Shown: positions 33,900 to 42,271, numbered from the stretch's first letter. The stretch: 64,000 bases of DNA from a candidate division WWE3 bacterium RIFCSPHIGHO2_01_FULL_40_23 (GCA_001772615.1 MEUZ01000003.1:186001-250000); one strand, 5' to 3'. Notes: a model not told the origin generated them from the letters alone. Program-made: numbers and translations.

Positions 33900-35430
33900 A
33901 TATTTTAATTCTGTATTGTAAGGCCTCTGCAATATGCTCTGTCTTTATCTTTTCCGAGTCTGACAAATCCGCAATTGTTCTTGATACTTTTATAACTCTG
34001 TGAAAAGTTCTAAGCGAAAACTTAAATGAATTCATAGCGTTTTTTAAAAAATTCATCTCGGAAGTTTCAAGTGGGCACTGCTTTTTAATTTGGGAGGGGG
34101 AAATTTCAGCGTTGCAACTGATTTTAAGATTAGATGCCAAGAAACGCCTGCTTTGTGTATCTCTTGCCCTCTGAACTCTCTCCCTTACCTTTTTAGACTT
34201 CTCTCCCTTATTTTCACTTGTTATATCAGAGGCATCAGAGGCCTTGACATCAACAAACATATCAATTCTGTCAAGAATCGGCCCGCTTAACTTTTTTTGA
34301 TAAGAAAGGATTTCATAAGGCGTGCATCTGCATTTATTCTTCTCATCCCCCAAATATCCGCACGGGCAGGGATTAAATGACGCAATAAGAACAAATCTTG
34401 ATGGAAATACAACTCTTCCTAAAGATCTGCTAATTGAAATATAACCATCTTCAAGAGGTTGTCTTAAAGCCTCTATCAGATACCTTGGCATCTCGGAAAA
34501 TTCATCAATAAAAAGGACGCCCCTATGCGCAAGCGTGACCTCACCCGGTGCGGGAGGCGAACCGCCGCCTATAAGGCCTGGCAGGGAAGTTGTATGGTGA
34601 GGAGATCTAAAGGGCCTCTTGGTTAAGATAGGCTTTTCTTTATTAAGAAGGTGTCCGGCTATTGAATAAATCTTTGTAACCTCAAGGCACTCATCAACGG
34701 TAAATGCAGGAAGAATAGAGGGGAGGGATCTTGAGAGCATGGTTTTACCGCTTCCCGGGGGACCAAACATTGAAAGGTTGTGCCCTCCCGCAGCGCAAAT
34801 CTCCAGAGCTCTTTTGGCCTTTTCCTGTCCATAAACTTCTGAAATATCTTCCCCGAAGAAAGCCTCTTCTTTAAGCAAATCCTCAAGCTTTTCTCCTGAT
34901 AATTTAGGAATTGGTTTTATATCTAGCAAGTGATCGCACACAGCTTTCAAAGAATCTGAAGCAAAAATGTTGATTTCCGAAATAATAGAAGCTTCTTTAG
35001 AACAGGAACCTGGAATAAAAATACTTTTAAAACCCTTTGTTTTTGCAAAAATTACTATTGGGAGAACACCAGAAACCGCCTTTATCCTGCCATCAAGTGA
35101 GAGCTCTCCTACAAACATGCTGCCGTCAAGTTCTGCTTTAATTTGACTTGAGCTTAAGAGAACTCCGATAGCTATAGGGAGATCAAAAATTGAGCCCCGT
35201 TTATGAAGCTCTGCCGGTGCCAGATTTACAGTTATGCGTCTGTCTGGAAAATCGTAACCCAGGCATTTAACCGCGGCCCTGACTCTTTCTTTTGATTCAT
35301 CAACACTCTTATCGGCAAGTCCCACTATATTAAAGGCCGGAAATCCCTGATTATCTATAATTACTTCAACTTCAACCAAAACCGGATCAATCCCGATAAC
35401 GGTTGCCGAAAAAACTCTGACATGCACCAT
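33898..35430 (-). CDS. comM: YifB/ComM-family AAA+ ATPase
   Basis: The product (510 residues) has a LonC-like N-terminal ChlI domain (GIDPVLVEVEVIIDNQGFPAFNIVGLAD), a Mg-chelatase AAA+ core with Walker A GPPGSGKTMLSRS and Walker B GVLFIDEFSEM, a cysteine cluster (NPCPCGYLGDEKNKCRC) and a C-terminal Mg_chelatase_C domain. ComM is a hexameric helicase that promotes branch migration during natural transformation. Its presence suggests DNA uptake, known in CPR genomes, though no other competence gene is seen in this window. Confidence 0.92.
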   Translation of the reverse strand: MVHVRVFSATVIGIDPVLVEVEVIIDNQGFPAFNIVGLADKSVDESKERVRAAVKCLGYDFPDRRITVNLAPAELHKRGSIFDLPIAIGVLLSSSQIKAELDGSMFVGELSLDGRIKAVSGVLPIVIFAKTKGFKSIFIPGSCSKEASIISEINIFASDSLKAVCDHLLDIKPIPKLSGEKLEDLLKEEAFFGEDISEVYGQEKAKRALEICAAGGHNLSMFGPPGSGKTMLSRSLPSILPAFTVDECLEVTKIYSIAGHLLNKEKPILTKRPFRSPHHTTSLPGLIGGGSPPAPGEVTLAHRGVLFIDEFSEMPRYLIEALRQPLEDGYISISRSLGRVVFPSRFVLIASFNPCPCGYLGDEKNKCRCTPYEILSYQKKLSGPILDRIDMFVDVKASDASDITSENKGEKSKKVRERVQRARDTQSRRFLASNLKISCNAEISPSQIKKQCPLETSEMNFLKNAMNSFKFSLRTFHRVIKVSRTIADLSDSEKIKTEHIAEALQYRIKI

Positions 35431-35513
35431 ATATTACAATCTACATTATAACATCTATTTATTCTTATTAAAAGGTATTAAACGCGGTAGACGCAGAGTA
35501 TTTTGCCCACAAC

Positions 35514-35522
35514 TGGTAGAAT
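35514..35522 (+). promoter_or_regulatory. extended -10 promoter of rnpB
   Basis: TGG-TAGAAT lies five bases before the predicted 5' end of the RNase P RNA. Confidence 0.6.
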
Positions 35523-35527
35523 AATAC

Positions 35528-35850
35528 GGCAGGGCACACAAGCGGTTACCCGCCTACCGGCGGGAGGAAAGTCCAGACAGCATAGAGCAAGGGGTTGGAA
35601 CGTAAGTTCCGACTGGCAACAGCTGGTACCGAGCTTTTGAAAAGAAGTCCGGACGGAAGGCGAATCGACGTCCTCCGAGATCCACAGAGACGAGCTTCCC
35701 CTAAGTCTTCGGATAAGGGGTAAGAGTGAAACGCGGAAATCCCACCCGCTGCAATCCACGATGTTACCGTTTAAGCCTGCTCGGCAAGGTACAAAGATGG
35801 AGCATAGAGAGATGCCGCATAAACAGAATCTGGCTTATGGATGCCCTGCA
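35528..35850 (+). ncRNA. rnpB: RNase P RNA
   Basis: The RNA subunit that matures tRNA 5' ends. P1 is formed by GCAGGGCA (35529-35536) and TGCCCTGC (35842-35849). The conserved core blocks are present in order: GAGGAAAGTCC near 35571, ACTGGCAACAG, GGGGTAAGAGTGAAACGC, and ACAGAATCTGGCTTATG near 35824. A GGCAAGGTACAA loop near 35784 probably contains the GGU that pairs with the tRNA CCA end. The 3' end lies directly against the stop codon of the convergent AI-2E transporter gene, and I see no separate terminator. Confidence 0.95.
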
Positions 35851-35852
35851 CT

Positions 35853-36833
35853 TTATTCCTCAAGATCAAGATTTATAAGTCTTTTGAAAATAACTACTGA
35901 AAGAAGAGAAATAGGGATTGATATTAAAGCCCCCGCAACCCCATACAATTTAGCTCCTATTAAAAGAGCGATCATTGTGACAAGAGGATTAAATCCCGCA
36001 ACTTTTTGCATAACTCTTGGGACAAGGATACTGTTCTCAACCTGCTGTATACCTATAAAAAGAGCTACGGAAAGAAGACCCGTTACAGGGCTAACAGCTA
36101 AACCTACAATCCCCGCTATTATTGTGGAAATAATAGGCCCGATAACTGGAACAACTTCTAAAACTCCCGATACCACACCAAGAGATGCAGCATATGGCAC
36201 CTGAAGAATTAAAAGACTGAAATAGCCCATTAAACCAACAACAAACATTAAAAAAAGCTGCCCTTTTATCCACCTGCTTAAGTTATCCTCAACCTCAACC
36301 CAGGTATCATCAACGTAGTCTTTAACATCATCGGCAAAAAGGGCTAAAAATCTTCTTTTTACGTTAGGCAAATCAAGTGAAAGATACAAAGTAAAAACAA
36401 AAACCGTAATAAAGCTGAAGGTATTTGCAAATACACTTAAGGTAACGGCGAAAACATCATCCAGCGCGACACCAAATTCAGAAACGGATTTTAATAAAGA
36501 AGCCCTGATTTGCTCGCTTGCTACGGCGGCGCTTATGATATTTGGAAGATTAAGCACAAGATTTCTTAACTGTGTCGCAACAAGAGGAAGCGCTAAGGCA
36601 AAAAATAAAATAATTACAAAAAAAGAGATTGTAAAAACGATGCCCACTGCAATACCTCTTGGCATCTTTTTCCTTGCCATATATTTAACAGCGGGTTCAA
36701 TAGAAAGGGCAAGAATAGAGGCTATCACAAGCTGCAAAATTACATCCCTAATTTGATAAAGCAGCACAAGCACAATAATAAGAAGGAAAGTTATAAATAT
36801 AGATCTTGCGGATATGACAATGTTTTTTTGCAT
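35853..36833 (-). CDS. AI-2E family transporter (YdiK/PerM-like)
   Basis: The protein (326 residues) has about seven to eight membrane helices with the family blocks IASILALSIEPAVKYMARKKMPRG, SRWIKGQLFLMFVVGLMGYFSL, SGVLEVVPVIGPIISTI and the C-terminal LIGAKLYGVAGALISIPI. Members export autoinducer-2 or act as sodium/proton antiporters or permeases; the substrate here is unknown. It is the last gene of the VOC-miaB-miaA operon, its ATG touching the miaA stop. Confidence 0.9.
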   Translation of the reverse strand: MQKNIVISARSIFITFLLIIVLVLLYQIRDVILQLVIASILALSIEPAVKYMARKKMPRGIAVGIVFTISFFVIILFFALALPLVATQLRNLVLNLPNIISAAVASEQIRASLLKSVSEFGVALDDVFAVTLSVFANTFSFITVFVFTLYLSLDLPNVKRRFLALFADDVKDYVDDTWVEVEDNLSRWIKGQLFLMFVVGLMGYFSLLILQVPYAASLGVVSGVLEVVPVIGPIISTIIAGIVGLAVSPVTGLLSVALFIGIQQVENSILVPRVMQKVAGFNPLVTMIALLIGAKLYGVAGALISIPISLLSVVIFKRLINLDLEE

Positions 36834-37757
36834 CTACCCCGATTCTACAAGGCTTAACATCAGACTGTCAAAGCCCGCTTTTAGAGGGTCAAAAAAGGAA
36901 ACTTTAGGCATCTTTTTAAAGTAAGTTTCCTGTCTTCTTATATACTTGTGATTGTCATACTTCATCCTTTCAAGGGCTTCTTGTTTATTTAACTTTTGAG
37001 AAAGAAAAAGCACTGCAGTTTTGTAATTTAAACCCTTCATCGGGGCGGTTTCAGAAAACCCCATCTCAATAAGAGCTTTAGTTTCCTCTATCAAAGCTTC
37101 AAATGAGGTTTCCACCCACCTATCAACCCTCTTGTAAATTTCTGGCCTTGGGATCTTAAGACCGATAACTACGGAAGGCCTTATAAATGGTAAAGCTTTC
37201 TCAACGAAATTCTGGCTTCCTGTTTCTATCTCAATTGCTCTTATTAACCTTACTTTATTATTTTTGTCTATTAAACCGGCTTTTTCTTTATTTAGTACTG
37301 AAAGCTTTAAAAAAAGCTGCTCCGCTGTAAGCTTGTTTAACTTTTTTCTTAAATTCTCATCTGGAGAAACATTAGCCACTTTTTTATTTCCCAAAATTAC
37401 ATCAAAATAAAAGCCCGTTCCGCCAGTAAAAAACACATAAGGCTTTTCAAACTTTAATTTTGAAATAAAATTGTAAAAATCAAACGCCGAAAAAGATTTA
37501 TCCGGTGATATAAGATTATATCCAAAGACTTTAACCCCATTTACCACCCAAAGCCCATCATTCTTTTCAACCTCAAAAGGCTCCCCCACCGGAAGTTTAC
37601 CGGTTCCTATATCCATGTACTTATAGATTTGCCTTGAATCAACAGAAACTATTTCTCCGCCAAGCTTCTTACAAAGCTTTAAAGCAAGTGAAGTTTTCCC
37701 TGATGATGTCGGCCCAAGTATTACAACTTGTTTGGGTTTTAAAGCTTTTGGCATCAA
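36834..37757 (-). CDS. miaA: tRNA dimethylallyltransferase
   Basis: The product (307 residues) has the P-loop GPTSSGKTSLALKL, DSRQIYKYMDIGTGK, the FFTGGTGFYFDVIL strand and a C-terminal YIRRQETYFKK. It adds an isopentenyl group to A37 of tRNAs that read codons starting with U, using dimethylallyl diphosphate. MiaB, which acts on the product, is encoded two genes upstream in the same operon. It overlaps the preceding small membrane gene by four bases. Confidence 0.95.
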   Translation of the reverse strand: MMPKALKPKQVVILGPTSSGKTSLALKLCKKLGGEIVSVDSRQIYKYMDIGTGKLPVGEPFEVEKNDGLWVVNGVKVFGYNLISPDKSFSAFDFYNFISKLKFEKPYVFFTGGTGFYFDVILGNKKVANVSPDENLRKKLNKLTAEQLFLKLSVLNKEKAGLIDKNNKVRLIRAIEIETGSQNFVEKALPFIRPSVVIGLKIPRPEIYKRVDRWVETSFEALIEETKALIEMGFSETAPMKGLNYKTAVLFLSQKLNKQEALERMKYDNHKYIRRQETYFKKMPKVSFFDPLKAGFDSLMLSLVESG

Positions 37758-37990
37758 GCAAGCTTAAAAAGAAATCCGGAGATAATAACAAGAATAAGGC
37801 CTACAACAATTGAAGAAACCGGATTATTTAAAAAGGGATTAATATCCGAAAAAGTCCAGATACCCCTCCAAACAAGAATTACTCCAACACTTCCTATGAG
37901 AGTAAATATTACTTTGTGCTTTAACTGAAGTTTTTTTAGACCCTTTTGAGGGGAGCTTTTAATAGATTTTATTATTTTCCTTCTTCTCAT
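37754..37990 (-). CDS. small membrane protein between miaB and miaA
   Basis: The product (78 residues) has a very basic N-terminus (MRRRKIIKSIKSS) and two membrane helices (about 28-46 and 57-76). No family is recognised. It starts eight bases after the miaB stop and overlaps miaA by four bases, so it belongs to the operon. Confidence 0.7.
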   Translation of the reverse strand: MRRRKIIKSIKSSPQKGLKKLQLKHKVIFTLIGSVGVILVWRGIWTFSDINPFLNNPVSSIVVGLILVIISGFLFKLA

Positions 37991-37998
37991 TCGTAGTC

Positions 37999-39207
37999 TT
38001 AATTATGAATCAGAACTTTGCTTTCTTCAATAATCTGCGAAAGATACGCATGCCTCCTCTTTTTTTCAGAAAGAAGTATGTCATCTTTATAAAACCTCTC
38101 CGCAGGAGTTCCCTTCCTCGGAGAATAAATTGAAATGTAAGCAACACTAAACCCAATTTTTTTACAAAGCTCAACCGTATCTAAAAATTGCTCCAGAGTC
38201 TCACCTGGAAACCCAACAATAATATCCGTTCCAATTTCAATATCGGGTACTTTATCCCTTATCTTCTCAACAAGATTAGTAAAATCTTGAGCCGTGTGTC
38301 TTCTATTCATTCTTCTTAAAACTTCGTCATTGCCTGATTGAAGCGCCATGTGAAGATACTTTGAAACTTTTGGTAGTTTTAACGCATCAATCAAATCAGT
38401 TGTGAAATCAAAAGGATTTGATGAGATAAAGCTGATTTTATTAATGCCGGGGATTTCATGTATCTCTCTTAAAAGTGACGCAAATGGGAGTTTCTCGTCC
38501 GATCCTGATCTGATTTCAAACTTTTTTTCGGTAGAAAGTCCCCACGAATTTACGTTTTGTCCGCATAAAGTAACTTCGCTAAAACCAGCTTTAACTAAAT
38601 AAGCCACTTCTTTTAATATTGTTTCTTTTGACCGTGAAACTTCTTTTCCCCTTGCGTAGGGAACAACACAGAAAGTGCAAAAGTTATCGCAGCCTACTGA
38701 AATGTTCACAAATGCGTGCTTTGAATTAGGAATTGCATTTTCTCCCGGGGCAAAAGTCTTCATTCTTTTTGCTGGAACACTTTCCATATTCAACGCCTTC
38801 ATAACCCAATCATCAATAAGATTAAGCCTTAAAAGTACTTTAGGAAGCTCCTTTATTTGAGTAGGATTTATATATTCGTTGGCCCATGGAGTTCTCTTTC
38901 TTAATTCACTAAATGCAAATCTCTGGCGCTCTCCGGTAACTGATCCGACCATACATCCAGCCATAATTACCTTCACATCGGGATTATTAACTCTTAACTC
39001 GGAAATCTTTTTTCCAAGCCCGTACACTTTATCCTCTGATTTCTGCCTCACAGAACAAGTATTTATAATTAAAAGATCGGCCTCCCCTGCATCTTTAGTT
39101 TCGTAAAAATCCAAACTTTCCAGGATACCTGCAATAACTTCACTATCGTGAGTGTTTGCCTGGCACCCAAAGGTAATAATGTGATATTTCTTGGATGAAA
39201 AACTCAT
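37999..39207 (-). CDS. miaB: tRNA-2-methylthio-N6-dimethylallyladenosine synthase, TRAM domain missing
   Basis: The product (402 residues) has the N-terminal methylthiotransferase domain (FGCQANTHDSE, with further cysteines in INTCSVRQ and MAGCMVGS) and a radical SAM domain with the CxxxCxxC cluster in GCDNFCTFCVVPYARG. MiaB adds the methylthio group at C2 of i6A37. The chain stops after the KKRRHAYLSQIIEE helix, so the C-terminal RNA-binding TRAM domain of a typical 440-residue MiaB appears to be absent. Subfamily (MiaB or MtaB-like) is inferred from the neighbouring miaA. Confidence 0.9.
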   Translation of the reverse strand: MSFSSKKYHIITFGCQANTHDSEVIAGILESLDFYETKDAGEADLLIINTCSVRQKSEDKVYGLGKKISELRVNNPDVKVIMAGCMVGSVTGERQRFAFSELRKRTPWANEYINPTQIKELPKVLLRLNLIDDWVMKALNMESVPAKRMKTFAPGENAIPNSKHAFVNISVGCDNFCTFCVVPYARGKEVSRSKETILKEVAYLVKAGFSEVTLCGQNVNSWGLSTEKKFEIRSGSDEKLPFASLLREIHEIPGINKISFISSNPFDFTTDLIDALKLPKVSKYLHMALQSGNDEVLRRMNRRHTAQDFTNLVEKIRDKVPDIEIGTDIIVGFPGETLEQFLDTVELCKKIGFSVAYISIYSPRKGTPAERFYKDDILLSEKKRRHAYLSQIIEESKVLIHN

Positions 39208-39215
39208 AGGTTAGC

Positions 39216-39611
39216 TTAATGATAGACTACTTCCAGTTTAATTCTATCAGGATCTTCAAAAAAGACGGCGTAATATTTTTTAGTATATTCAGGAAATTTT
39301 TTAGGGCTTTGATATAAAGTTTGAATTTTTTTAACCTTTAAGAACTTATTATAAAAATCATCCACAGCCTTTTTACTGCTTACAAGAAAAGCAATATGGT
39401 TAAGACCAACATCCTTTCTGTGAAAACTCTTTTTCATATATTTTTTGTCTACTAACATAACCCAAAAACTGGATTTCCCGCTATAGTAACCAACACCCCA
39501 ATCTCCTCCCGCCGCCTTCTTAAACCCTAAAAATGGGAGAAGATCTTTATAAAATTCAAGAGACTTCTTGGAAGATACGTTTATCTGCAAATGACCTAAA
39601 GCTGCCTTCAT
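39216..39611 (-). CDS. glyoxalase/VOC-family protein
   Basis: The product (131 residues) has the paired beta-alpha-beta-beta-beta units of the vicinal-oxygen-chelate fold. Candidate metal ligands are His7 in LGHLQINVS, the His in GLNHIAFLV and a C-terminal Glu in IKLEVVYH. Members include glyoxalases, fosfomycin-resistance and dioxygenase-type proteins; the substrate cannot be told. It is the first gene of the miaB operon, with a GGGG-type ribosome site. Confidence 0.8.
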   Translation of the reverse strand: MKAALGHLQINVSSKKSLEFYKDLLPFLGFKKAAGGDWGVGYYSGKSSFWVMLVDKKYMKKSFHRKDVGLNHIAFLVSSKKAVDDFYNKFLKVKKIQTLYQSPKKFPEYTKKYYAVFFEDPDRIKLEVVYH

Positions 39612-39740
39612 AATTACCCCACAAATTTAATAAACTTTACCCATATTAAACCCGAAGAATCAAATTTGCAACATTTAATCTTGATTCAGAAATATCCTGG
39701 AGTCGTCTTAAACTCTTCTTGAAAACTTTCCATAATACGA

Positions 39741-39911
39741 TTACCTAAGGTTACACTCTTCTTTTCCTGAGCGCAAAATGAGTAAAAAGGATAAAATTAG
39801 AAATAATGAAAGTAAAGATTGATAAAAAGTTGCTTCTTGAAAATTACCAGCATCTGCAGTATTCAATAATATAGACAAACTCATTGATTTAGATTTTGCC
39901 TCAATAGCCAT
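39741..39911 (-). CDS. possible small membrane peptide
   Basis: In the 322-base gap between the VOC gene and an acetyltransferase, an open frame starts at ATG 39911 (MAIEAKSKSMS) and encodes about 56 residues with one C-terminal hydrophobic helix (YQSLLSLFLILSFLLIL). No Shine-Dalgarno or good promoter is seen. It may be real or fortuitous; nothing else in the gap is recognisable. Confidence 0.25.
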   Translation of the reverse strand: MAIEAKSKSMSLSILLNTADAGNFQEATFYQSLLSLFLILSFLLILRSGKEECNLR

Positions 39912-39933
39912 ATGCTCAAAATACAAACCGCCA

Positions 39934-40593
39934 ATGCTTAATCATGCTTTGATACGTAGAAATCTTGAAAACACAGAACTAGATGCAATAGAAAAATTTT
40001 TTAAATCCGAAAAAAAGAAACCTATACTTTACTTTGAGAACAAACTTGAATTAAAGAAGTTAAAGAAGCTACTAATTGGAAGGGGCTACAAAGAACACTG
40101 GGAGGAGTCGTGGATGTTCCACACAGGTGAAGGCATGGAAGAGCTTAAAGCTCCCAATATAAGAAAAGTGCGTACAGACAATGAACTCAACACTTTCTTA
40201 ACTACCTTCAACAATTGTTACAGAAAAGGTGACCCCCAAAACCCTTACGGCGAACTCGGGGATCACTTGAACATAGCCCGTGAATCGTGGGAAAGACACC
40301 ATGAGAATGGGAAAGTGGAATATTTCATAGCCTTTCAGGGAAGTAAACCCGTAGCTGTTACAGCTCTAACCAACTTTTCCGGGATGGGTTACATATCACA
40401 TGGAGGATCATTACTTGAGGTAAGGGGAAAAGGGTTTGGAAAGCTGCTCAACTTTTATTGTTTGCACAAATCCCTAAGAAACGGGAATAAATTACATTTT
40501 TTGGTAACGTTAAAAGGCCAATATGTACAAAAGTTTTGTAATCGCCTCGGTTACACAACAAAACTCACCGCAGTAGGTTTTGTTAAAGAATAG
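39934..40593 (+). CDS. GNAT-family acetyltransferase
   Basis: The product (219 residues) has a C-terminal GNAT domain (about 80-215): EYFIAFQGSKPVAVTALTNFSGMGYISHGGSLLEVRGKGFGKLLNFYCLHKSL contains the acetyl-CoA pyrophosphate loop RGKGFGKLL. The N-terminal 75 residues are helical and lysine-rich. The substrate is unknown. It is convergent with the coiled-coil gene at 40.6 kb. Confidence 0.78.
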   Translation: MLNHALIRRNLENTELDAIEKFFKSEKKKPILYFENKLELKKLKKLLIGRGYKEHWEESWMFHTGEGMEELKAPNIRKVRTDNELNTFLTTFNNCYRKGDPQNPYGELGDHLNIARESWERHHENGKVEYFIAFQGSKPVAVTALTNFSGMGYISHGGSLLEVRGKGFGKLLNFYCLHKSLRNGNKLHFLVTLKGQYVQKFCNRLGYTTKLTAVGFVKE

Positions 40594-40597
40594 CCTA

Positions 40598-40957
40598 TCA
40601 AATAATGTTTAGCTTTTCCTTTATTTTGACGAGGCCCTCGGTTATTAACTTTTCAAGATTATCCATTTTGGCCTCAAGCCTATCCATCCTTTCCTCAAGT
40701 CCATCCAGTCTATCCTCAATCCTACCTACCCTTCCTTCAATCCTGTCAAGCCTCTCTTCAACTTTATCAAATCTCCTATCAATCTCATCAAACTTATCTT
40801 CCACATAATCCCTAAACTCAATGCTCACATCTATTGAGTCATTTATATTTCTGTTAATCTCAACAACTTCAGCTTCCACTCTTAGAACCCTGTCATTCAG
40901 CACGCTAAGTTGATTGTTAATTTGTTTAAGTTGTTGAGGGAATAGCTCAACGTTCAT
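40598..40957 (-). CDS. heptad-repeat coiled-coil protein, 119 residues
   Basis: I start at the ATG at 40957 (MNVELFPQQL). The frame is open further up to 41056, but that stretch covers a terminator and the promoter TTGACA-16-TATAAT, which ends seven bases before 40957. From about residue 50 to 110 the sequence is a near-perfect seven-residue repeat (DKVEERLDRIEGRVGRIEDR), predicting a long parallel coiled coil. No family is recognised; a structural or phage-tail-like oligomeric role is possible. Confidence 0.7.
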   Translation of the reverse strand: MNVELFPQQLKQINNQLSVLNDRVLRVEAEVVEINRNINDSIDVSIEFRDYVEDKFDEIDRRFDKVEERLDRIEGRVGRIEDRLDGLEERMDRLEAKMDNLEKLITEGLVKIKEKLNII

Positions 40958-40964
40958 TGGTATA

Positions 40965-40992
40965 ATTATATTATTTCGGACTGGGATGTCAA
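40965..40992 (-). promoter_or_regulatory. leaderless promoter of the coiled-coil gene
   Basis: Minus-strand TTGACA (40992-40987), 16-base spacer, TATAAT (40970-40965), then seven bases and ATG 40957. Confidence 0.7.
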
Positions 40993-41018
40993 TATACTCT
41001 AGACGTTTAATTGAAAGC

Positions 41019-41053
41019 AAAAATGGCTGTCTAACTGGAATAAGACAGCCATT
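41019..41053 (-). terminator. intrinsic terminator of the methyltransferase gene
   Basis: Minus-strand AATGGCTGTCT (41053-41043) pairs with AGACAGCCATT (41032-41022) and continues into five T. It lies six bases past the methyltransferase stop. Confidence 0.75.
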
Positions 41054-41058
41054 CAAAA

Positions 41059-41835
41059 CTACCTTCGCAAAGAAAGAACAACTAACCTCTTACTTTCTAT
41101 AGCCATCGGTTCTCCGGCAAGGCTCCCCAGAAAGCTAAGAACTTCAAACCCTGCCTTTTCCAGAAGCTCCTTTAGCTCATGTGGTTGATAAAGTCGAAGT
41201 GAGGATGTGACCACCATTTCCTTCCGGCCTCCCACATACAATGTTTCTGTTGAGATAAGCCTCCCCGTCCAAAAATCGTACACCCTTGGAAACGAAACTT
41301 TTCTCACAGATCCATCATTAGAAACGGTATAACCCGAAGGATTGTAGTTTCTCGCAATGTAATGCGGGCTCATCGTGTCTAAAACGAAGGTCGCTCCCGG
41401 CTTAAGAGCTCTTCTTAAACTTTTTAGAGCAAGGAGGTCATCTCTTTCTGAAAGATAACCAATCCCTGCAGTAAACATGTTTATAGCTCCATCAGCCTTT
41501 ATTCGAGGCGGAGTCTTTCTAAAATCCTTGGTAACTATCCGGATTTTGACACCGGCCTCTCTTGCTTCTCTTCCTGCAAGCCGCGTGTGGATAGGGCTAA
41601 GATCAAGAAGAGTTACACGGTAACCCCTCTTTGCTATCGGAATAGCATGGCGACCGTAACCCCCGCACCAATCCAGTATGTGAGAACCTTTAGGAAGTCC
41701 CAAAAGTTTCAAGACCCCATCAACGTCCCTTGCAACACTTAATTCATCATCAACCTTGTCACGATAGGTCTGGACGTAGAAGTCTGTCAGAAACATCTCA
41801 TTCACCCAGCTTCCACTTCTGGTCTTCATCTTCAT
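41059..41835 (-). CDS. class I SAM-dependent methyltransferase
   Basis: The frame opens at 41856, but GGAG sits well placed for the ATG at 41829-41835; I place the start at MKMKTRSGS, with MKTRSGS two codons later equally possible. The Rossmann motif I is ILDWCGGYGRHAIPIAKRGYRVTLLDLS, with AINMFTAGIGYLSERDDL as motif post-II and a C-terminal seven-strand core. The substrate is unknown. Upstream is a structured leader with a switchable terminator, so expression may be controlled by attenuation. Confidence 0.85.
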   Translation of the reverse strand: MKMKTRSGSWVNEMFLTDFYVQTYRDKVDDELSVARDVDGVLKLLGLPKGSHILDWCGGYGRHAIPIAKRGYRVTLLDLSPIHTRLAGREAREAGVKIRIVTKDFRKTPPRIKADGAINMFTAGIGYLSERDDLLALKSLRRALKPGATFVLDTMSPHYIARNYNPSGYTVSNDGSVRKVSFPRVYDFWTGRLISTETLYVGGRKEMVVTSSLRLYQPHELKELLEKAGFEVLSFLGSLAGEPMAIESKRLVVLSLRR

Positions 41836-41948
41836 TTCTCCTTCTTCTTGTTTCATTCCCGGCGCCTAAAAACACATTTGCGTCTTTTGCTCCCGTTTTT
41901 GCCGGGTTGGGAAAGCTTCCGAAAGAAAGCAAATTATTTGGGGGAAAT
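41836..41948. other. spacer between the 42.0-kb attenuator and the methyltransferase
   Basis: This stretch is non-coding apart from the possible upstream methyltransferase codons. It contains a CCGGGTTGGG/GCAAAAACGGG-type inverted segment near 41895-41915 that could form a weak hairpin, and the purine-rich ribosome-binding region. Confidence 0.35.
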
Positions 41949-42099
41949 AAAAAAGCCTCCCTTCGGAGGCTAATCCAACATTACAAAAATCTTAAGCCTC
42001 CGGTAACGCTGATTTCACAGCGCAATTAACCGCACCCATGTACTTTAGGGTGGGAACCAACTTATTTAACTGAATTAATATACAAGCCCTATCCATATA
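41949..42099 (-). promoter_or_regulatory. candidate attenuator/riboswitch leader
   Basis: The minus-strand RNA of about 150 nt lies between a promoter and the methyltransferase gene. It has hairpins CACCC/GGGTG (about 42053-42034) and CGCTG/CAGCG (about 42020-42005). CGGAGGCT (42002-41995) pairs with AGCCTCCG (41971-41964). This excludes the terminator GCCTCC-GAAG-GGAGGC (41970-41955) followed by TTTTTT. Mutually exclusive terminator and antiterminator stems are the hallmark of attenuation. The ligand or trigger is unknown and no Rfam family is recognised. Confidence 0.55.
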
Positions 42100-42105
42100 A
42101 TTTAT

Positions 42106-42135
42106 ATATTAACAAATTCACCTTGCTATAGTCAA
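42106..42135 (-). promoter_or_regulatory. promoter of the 42.0-kb leader
   Basis: Minus-strand TTGACT (42135-42130), 18 bases, TAATAT (42111-42106). The predicted start is near 42099. Confidence 0.6.
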
Positions 42136-42191
42136 GAATTGATGTAGACTAAGATTTAGCCTTGGAAGAAAATAAGTTGGAATTGAAGTGC

Positions 42192-42217
42192 AAAAAACCC
42201 CGCCTGTTATGCGGGGT
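42192..42217 (-). terminator. intrinsic terminator of the HU gene
   Basis: Minus-strand ACCCCGC (42217-42211) pairs with GCGGGGT (42203-42197), followed by six T. Confidence 0.85.
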
Positions 42218-42271
42218 CTTTGCTTGTTCCAACTTTCAAGTTTGTCCCAAAAGAGATTTGCCAGGAGTGAA

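Noticed and set aside
35761..36204. 147-residue plus-strand reading frame
   Set aside because: It overlaps RNase P RNA and the AI-2E transporter gene and has no codon pattern or promoter; a shadow frame.
41949..42060. c-di-GMP-I or T-box motif in the 42.0-kb leader
   Set aside because: AAGCCTCCGG on the plus strand and TTGGTTCCCACC on the minus strand resemble parts of these families, but the remaining conserved nucleotides are missing.
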